Program-made: the position numbers and the translations under genes
Shown here: one piece after another, positions 58,150 through 64,000 of the stretch
How positions within the stretch are numbered: the stretch's first letter is position 1
How the letters are laid out: every line of letters begins with the position of its first letter
Assembly: GCF_000237925.1 (NCBI RefSeq)
Contig: NC_031497.1
Location: 13,066,512-13,130,511, forward strand
Direction of reading: 5' to 3'
Length of the DNA stretch: 64,000 bases
Source of the DNA: Schistosoma mansoni
Taxonomy: Eukaryota > Platyhelminthes > Trematoda > Strigeidida > Schistosomatidae
The notes under the pieces: model-generated
The model's input: only the letters and a program-made list of their open reading frames with translations
Told to the model about the DNA's origin: nothing
Databases searched by the model: none

Positions 58150-61085
58150 TGTAGAGCTAACACATCAAAAACTTATCATAAAGAGGCCGTTCGCGAACAG
58201 TCTCAAGCAGTTGTCCCTTCGTCTCAGCTGTTACGCCTTCAGGTCACTAAGACCACTACTAATTTGGCTCTTACAGGTCCTTCAGGAAGTAATGTTCTCC
58301 TACGGTGCGGGCGACCGGAAAGTGACGAACGCCCTCGTACCTCTATCAACACCTGAAATCATCTTGCTGACGACCGAATCCCTCCACCACCTCTTAATAA
58401 TTCTCCCATACCTACGACTAACCCTCCTCATTTTTATCACCACGCTCTAAACCACATGTTGGAGTTTTTTAGTGTTCGAGCCTTGTGTCAGATAAGAGAA
58501 CAGGCTTCTTTTTCTGGGACTCTAGCATCTCGCTCGGTCGATATGTGTTGCGTCTCTGAAACGCGTATACAGGATCCAAGTACAGTCATTCATTTCACAT
58601 GACCTTTTCAGTATAAAGAATCGGTACGAGTCACCCTTTGAGTATCTGGAGACCCCACTGCTTTTTCCCACTGCCCCGCTGGTGTAGGTGTAGCATCAAG
58701 TTCCAAAGTAGAAAAGACTCTTGCACTGGATTCTTTTAGACAGTCGCCTGTGCGCTGTCCGACTAAACGGGATAGTAAGAACTCAGAAAGATAGGGACAC
58801 GCCGTTGCTTATTCGTTGTTTCTGCCTATACATCCACTGATTGCAACTCAGCTGAAGTAAAGGACGGATTTTGTAGGAAACTTTTCAACCTTCAAAAAAC
58901 TAAGCACTCGGATGCAATAATAATGGCGAGTGATTGTTATGTCCAAGTAGGTAGACTGAAGCAAAGAGAAAGTCAATTTGGTGAACCTTATGGTTTCGCA
59001 GCTTATGGAACAGGTAATTGTAGTTTTCTGTTGCAACTATGCTCGGAAACTCGTCTATTTCAGGCGAGTGTCACCCACAATCAGCTCAACGGTAGATTCA
59101 AATAGACTATATTGACATCAGCTATCTTTGAAGACTCAGTGGAAGAGTGCCACTCATTCCGGAGAACATGTTTAGATTGAAATCATGCTCTAGTCGAGCA
59201 CATATTTGTTTGCGTCTGATTGGACAAATGAAAGCTGAATCAAGAAAACTTCTCAGTGTTCAACTTAATAATGAAAATGTTAGGAGTGTATTACAGAAAC
59301 AACTAGAGAAGGAACTAGTCAACCATGAAAGTGATATCCACCCCGAGGTGGCTTGGTGTGATATCCGGACAGCTGTAGAAATAGCAATGACATCTTCCAG
59401 TAACCTAAAACAAAAGGCTTAGAGAAGTCAGTGGGTTTCAACGAAGTCTACTGAGTTGATAGATGCTCGCAAACCTAACCCTTCTAGCTCTGAACACGTT
59501 GAGGAGCAGAGGCAGCTTAAATGTAGGCTGATAAAACGCCTACGTAATGATCGAAACCAGTGGTGAATAGAGATAGCAGGAGAGATTGAAAAGGCAGAAG
59601 CGATAGGCGACAGTAGACAACAGTTAAAACTTATCAACGAAACGGTTATTAAGAGCCCGGCTGTTAGTGAAACTATTTTGGAACAAGACGAGGGTATTGT
59701 TTACTCTCAATCCGGAAGGTCGAATCAATAGGGAGAACACTTGAGGAGACAGTCCAACTGACCTTCAGCCACTATCTCAAAGCAAGCTGATGTAAGTCTT
59801 CCAACTTCTAGTGGTTGAAAAGGCTATAAGTAATCTGAAGCGAGGCAGAGCAGCAGGCTCTGATGGACTAGCCCCTGAGATTTTTAACTAAGTTTGTCCA
59901 GCTTTAGCAGTGACATTGAAATCTTAGCTAGAATCTTGGAAGTGGACATAATCCCATTTGACTGGTCTCGATCTCTGATCGTCCCAGTCTATAAGAATGG
60001 ACAAAAAAAACCCTAGTAACAATCGCATAGGAATCAATTTAATTAATATATTGTTTGAAATATTAGCCTCAATAAAACTTCGACGTCTAACTAGCGCTCG
60101 TAAAGAGAAAACTCAAGAAACCGAGGCTGGTTTCAGACCCGGACGTAGATGCATAGACCAAGTATTCGCCCTTCGGCAGGTCCTGAAGCATAAACATATC
60201 TTTCGACGTCCGGTTATGGTTGTATTTCTTGATCTTAAAGTAGTGTTCAACTCCGTTGATTGTGAGGTTTTGTGGCAATGTCTGTCTTTGAAGGGCATAC
60301 CAAAGAAGTAAATTAACATTTTCCAGGCTCTACTCGGGCACTACTGATCGAGTCAGACCTTGTAGTGAACTCTTATGAGAATTAGTTACTTTACGTAATG
60401 TTCGTCAGGGTTGTCCACTTTCCTCATTTTTTATCCAAAATTGTCATAGACATGCTTTTGGAGAGAATACTATCATCGTCAGACTTTTCAGGGGTCGGTC
60501 TTCCAGGAGATTCACTTGTTGACTTAGAATGTGCAGATAGTATAGTTTTGTTTTGTGAATATTCTGAAAAAATGCAGTCTTTTGACCGCCTTAAGCAGCA
60601 ATGCAAGCACGTTTGGGACTTGGATTGGCTTGAGTCGTCACCTGAATCAATGATATGTAGTGAAATATTTGAACGCAATAATTGTCTCACCTTGGGAGTT
60701 TCATCAGTTCTGATGGTCTGTTGTGTGACGAAATCTCGGCACGAATCCAGAAAGCCCGACCGACCTCTATCAACCTGCATCACTTGTGGCGTAGGTGAGT
60801 TATCTATCAACTAAAGGACGAGTTTACCGTTAAACAGTTCGCTTCGTTCCGCTTCATGTATGTGAACAATGGGTGAACGATATCTGGTTGGGTTCCGCAC
60901 GAGTACCATAACTAATAGTTAGAGACTGAGTGGTATGGCTTAGAACCGTCCTCCATAGAGCAGGTGGACTTACTTTTTCTCTTTCCTTAGAAACTGAGTC
61001 CAGAAATTGTTTTACACCTATGTTTATTTTTCTGTACCTAATCTCTTATACTACTGCTGATACTGTTACCACTTCTAATATTCCT
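58150..61085 (+). pseudogene. Decayed RTE LINE, nearly full length
   Basis: Leader sequence similar to 46290-46480 at 58190-58450. Endonuclease remnants follow: SVRALCQIREQASFSGTL-like text near 58470, then CCVSETRIQDPSTVI-like near 58550. Further on come EVAWCDIRTAVEIAMTSSSN (59346-59405), RNDRNQW, and RT blocks EAGFRPGRRCIDQVFALRQV (60122-60180), VVFLDLKVVFNSVD (60225-60265), and a LVDLECADSIVLFCE box near 60540, where the YADD motif has become CADS. The C-terminal part after 60830 is mostly deleted before the 3' end near 61085. Many stops are present. The lineage is sister to the element at 22876-26287. Confidence 0.8.
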
Positions 61086-61544
61086 CGATGAGGAATTATC
61101 TTAGATCGGGTCGAGAACGAATTCGTTAGCAGATATTTAAAAGCTGTTTTGTAGAGTTTTGCACGTAATTATTTATTGTAACATTACCTGGATTTGACGA
61201 CTTTAGTTATAGATGACCTTTTAATGTCTTCTTAGCTGACTAGCTTCTGGTAAATAGATTTTATCGTACGTGACGATTTTTGTTTGCTCATCTAAAATCC
61301 TTACATTTGGTAAAATATGTCATTTGTAATTTTCTACGAATGTATATTTGTCCATCATAATTAACATCGAACCTGAAACAAATGTGCATTAAGCTAAGTT
61401 AACACAGCAATTTTTTTTGAAAGTTATTTTTTCTTTTGTAGTTAAAGTATATGTAACAGTTCATTTCTTGGCACAATATTGTCTTTCAGAATCCCACATG
61501 TAATAATGTCTTTAGTTCTCACTTTTGTTTGTTGAAATGTCAAA
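61086..61544 (+). promoter_or_regulatory. Upstream region of the myotubularin gene
   Basis: An AT-rich stretch between the RTE fossil and the first recognised coding exon. It may hold the promoter and a 5' UTR exon; a TTTCAG acceptor-like site lies at about 61484-61489. No defined motif can be supported. Confidence 0.3.
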
Positions 61545-62620
61545 ATGAATGTGATTTCAATGCACTTTCTTCCTGGGGAGGAACCTATAAACACTAAGTC
61601 GATAGCTGACGGAATCTTTACTCTTACAAACTATCGACTTATATTTTCAACAAAAAGACCACAAAGCTCATGGAGTATACCCACTACTTTAGTATGGAAA
61701 GCTGAAGCGTTTGAAATGATTCACATCAAAATCATAACAAAAATTGGTATATCTGTTACGTAAGTATTTGTTTTTTCTTGATAATTCTCATACATCTAGT
61801 TGGTCGTTTGTCGATGAAATTGCTTGTGATGCTGGATACGCTCATATTACGTCATTGATAGATACACCAAGAGATATTGACTCCCTGTTTGCTTGTAAAT
61901 TCCGTTCATCTTTAGAAGCGAACATTCCAAACCATCCTTTTCTCTTAAGTATGTTTTTGCAATTTCCTTGTTTGATAGGATTATTTATTACTTTGTTCAT
62001 CTTTAGGTGCCTGTGAATTGTTACAGATTAATGGTAAGTGTTTTTTAGAACTCTGTAACACATAACTTTCGGTTATATAGATGTGGACAGAACTTTGGAT
62101 ACAGCCTTAGTATGTTTTGAATTTCGTCGCATGAACTTTGATAAAACATGGAAGATAACAGATATTAACAACGAATTCAAGTAAAATATAATTCCTATTT
62201 TTAAAAAATCTATTTTTTTAGAATTTGCTCCACATACCCGAGACATCATATTGTACCTCGATCCATTAGTGATAATGATATAATCAATATGGCTAGTTTC
62301 CGAAGTCACAATCGATTTTTAACAGTTGTCTGGCGGTAATTTTCCTAAAGTATTTTAATGCGTTCTTTATAGTTCTCAGGTTACTGGAGCCGTCTTACTT
62401 CGTTGCGCCCAACCTTGTGTGGGATTAATGTGTTCCAGAAATGAGTATGACGAGAAATTCCTACGAACTGTTCTTGCTTGTTGTCCAAAGAAACCTTTTT
62501 CAGATCCTAACAAAGGTGTGATTGTAGTGTTTGTTTATGTGGTGTAATAATCGTCACATTATTGTTTTATTGTCATAGAGGTCATTCATCGAGATCCTTT
62601 ATCTTGTAAATCTTCAGTCA
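61545..62620 (+). CDS. Myotubularin-related phosphoinositide phosphatase, 5' part
   Basis: Visible exons: 61545-61759, 61800-61948, 62007-62033, 62081-62180, 62222-62335, 62373-62515, 62579-62620. All introns are gt-ag, in phase and only 37-63 bp. The first about 125 residues form a PH-GRAM-like domain (PGEEPINTKSIADGIFTLTN, YRLIFS). The phosphatase domain then begins: MNFDKTWKITDINNEFKICS, TYPRHHIVPRSISDNDI, ASFRSHNRFLTVVWR, GAVLLRCAQPCVGLMCSRNE, YDEKFL. These are the hallmarks of myotubularins, which remove the 3-phosphate from PI3P and PI(3,5)P2 on endosomal membranes. The catalytic CX5R loop lies beyond the window, so activity cannot be judged. It resembles both MTMR3/4 and MTM1-type members; the subfamily is unresolved. 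A 5' exon may be missing. Confidence 0.85.
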
Positions 62621-62659
62621 GTAAAAGTCACTTTCGTATTTTTCATAGTTGAAAGCACG

Positions 62660-62800
62660 AGTCAATTGAAGCTAGACCACCATGGAAAACCTGGAAACAC
62701 TGGACGGCCGTTTCGTCCTATTATGGGACTCCTCAGCAGTGCGCATCCACGAACCCGCACTCGCGAGATTCGTATTTCTTGTCCAGGTTTAGTAGAAAAT
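62660..62800 (-). mobile_element. Sm-alpha-type SINE with hammerhead ribozyme (minus strand)
   Basis: Minus-strand reading: box-B-like GCGGGTTCGTGGATG, then the hammerhead, then a CAGTGTTTCCAGGTTTTCCA tail that matches the tail of the copy at 35290-35330. It is inserted antisense in the myotubularin intron. Confidence 0.7.
62698..62745 (-). ncRNA. Hammerhead ribozyme (minus strand), core intact
   Basis: On the minus strand: stem I CACTG, core CTGAGGAG (complement of 62729-62736), stem II GTCC-CATAATA-GGAC, GAAAC, loop GGCC, cleavage GTC, stem I CAGTG. All catalytic core positions fit the consensus (N7 = G). Confidence 0.8.
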
Positions 62801-63609
62801 ATTTAGTGATATATCTTCAAGTAAACCACCGTTACATCTGTTAACGAACTCATGTCATGTAATCTTCAATTATTTAACTAAATAAAAGGCATATTATACC
62901 TTTATTTTAAACCATATTCCTATAACTTATTAGATTTTTAGAATTTTCGTACTTTTGTTTCAAATATCGTATATCTCACAATTGTCAGATAGAACATCTG
63001 TATGTCTAGGAAATATCTTGCTTGTGGTCAACCATCTAATTTCCAAGATCCCTTTTCTTCGTAATTTGATTCATGGTCTACTGAGTTCACTGGAATAAAT
63101 ATAAAATACTCGTTTGATTCTCAAATATTTTCTAGGGTATTTTATTGTTTAGAGCTCTCTAGATAATCAAAAATGACTTTTTGTAAGTAAACCAACAATT
63201 TTTGTTTAAAAAACTCCGCTAGTCCACCCGGACAAATGCATGTACATTTATGTAGCAGTACACAGAATGAAGCCGGGTATTAGTATAAACATTTGGGCGA
63301 TAATAATTTAGAATGATGTTAGGATAGTCACAATTAATTGCGAAGGATAATTAAATATAAATTTCTATGTGTTATATATATTTGGTGAAGATAAAATGAA
63401 TCCGAGAAGTTTATTTGTTTAAGTGTAACATAAGGTCATTCTTTTTTGGTTTACGTCATAGATTTTGGATTTTTAGTAATAAAATATGTTTAGCAGGACA
63501 AGAAGAAATGAAAAGAATATCTAATGTGTCGAGGGACTAATAATGATATCAATAACAGTGATCATTATAAATATGAACGTAAGCAGACTTCATATACTAG
63601 GACGAATAA

Positions 63610-64000
63610 AAAGAAAAGAAAAGATATTAGACAACAACAGTCTCGAAGTTTTCACTTTGCTTTTCAGTCAGTTAAATAGATGACAGACCTTGCTGGTATA
63701 AATCATCATCAAACACGTTGATATTCAGTAGGTCACACAATCCACTTTTGGAAAGAAAATTATCAAAGCGACTTCGAAACCAGGTTATAATTTCACCGCA
63801 ACGAAGGTTCACTGTCAGTCAGTTCCACATTGATGAGTAGCAAAAATCGAAAAAATTCTGGCGTAAAGATGTGTGGATTCTTGAAATTGCTAAAATATTT
63901 TCCTCATTGCGTAGATTGCGGGATGGCATAAAGTATGAGTATGAAGGGGTGGATATCGAAGATTTAGAAATACCGTTTAGAAGCCGGTAGAGAAAGATAA
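63610..64000 (-). pseudogene. 3' end of a LINE reverse-transcriptase ORF, runs off the window
   Basis: Minus-strand frame reading FMPSRNLRNEENILAISRIH, TSLRQNFFDFCYSSMWN, one in-frame stop, then LRCGEIITWFRSRFDNFLSK, SGLCDLLNINVFDDDLYQQG, ending at a TAA at 63672-63674. This matches the tail found after the RT domain of CR1/L2-like LINEs (hydrophobic F-F-x-R, W-N, then F-x-S-x-L-D). The family is not certain. RT itself would lie beyond 64000. Confidence 0.6.

Larger units (their letters stand above)
62621..64000. other. Long intron of the myotubularin gene (incomplete)
   Basis: After seven small exons no further myotubularin coding block is seen before the window ends. The stretch holds a minus-strand hammerhead SINE (62660-62800) and a minus-strand LINE 3' end (63610-64000). 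The rest is AT-rich with nothing recognised. Confidence 0.6.

Noticed and set aside
1-64000. CRISPR arrays, prokaryotic operons, riboswitches
   Set aside because: No regularly spaced direct repeats or bacterial signals; intron-bearing genes and LINEs show a eukaryotic genome.

Overview
The window looks like a blood-fluke (Schistosoma) genomic segment. The evidence is AT-rich DNA, genes starting with very small introns (37-63 bp) followed by multi-kilobase ones, tRNA-headed SINEs carrying hammerhead ribozymes of the Sm-alpha type, and CR1- and RTE-clade LINEs plus a CsRn1/Boudicca-like Gypsy LTR fossil of the kinds known from schistosomes. The Sm-alpha-type ribozymes favour an African-lineage species (mansoni or haematobium group). 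The species itself cannot be fixed by eye. One 200-base run of N lies at 57950-58149.

Layout. 1-6400: AT-rich, no gene recognised. 6430-14660 (minus): a decayed CR1-like LINE (PHD-like/ORF1, endonuclease, reverse transcriptase) split by a Gypsy-type LTR fossil at 9172-14209 that is bounded by a 4-bp GGAC target-site duplication. 16186-16509 (plus): possible last two exons of an unidentified gene. 18795-41681 (plus): FAN1, a structure-specific DNA-repair nuclease, 15 exons and about 843 residues. Its introns hold a 3.4-kb RTE LINE with one uninterrupted 1038-aa ORF, dispersed repeats and hammerhead SINEs. 45432-55988 (minus): EIF3J (translation initiation factor 3 subunit J), 7 exons, 220 residues. 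Its 7.3-kb second intron is filled with two broken RTE copies in opposite orientations, one of them split by another repeat. 56170-57400 (minus): broken SR2-like RTE piece just upstream of EIF3J. 57742-57949: hammerhead SINE pair at the assembly gap. 58150-61085 (plus): decayed RTE. 61545 to beyond the window (plus): 5' half of a myotubularin-family phosphoinositide phosphatase. 63610-64000 (minus): 3' end of another LINE.

The three host genes are unrelated in function (DNA cross-link repair, translation initiation, phosphoinositide turnover) and form no operon. The density of nested retroelements is the dominant signal. Two unnamed repeat families recur: R1, about 520 bp, six copies, and R2, about 450-520 bp, two copies with LTR-like ends. 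The most unusual structural observation is that three hammerhead-SINE loci are arranged head to head as inverted pairs, one of them at the assembly gap. I found no convincing new enzymatic or defence system.
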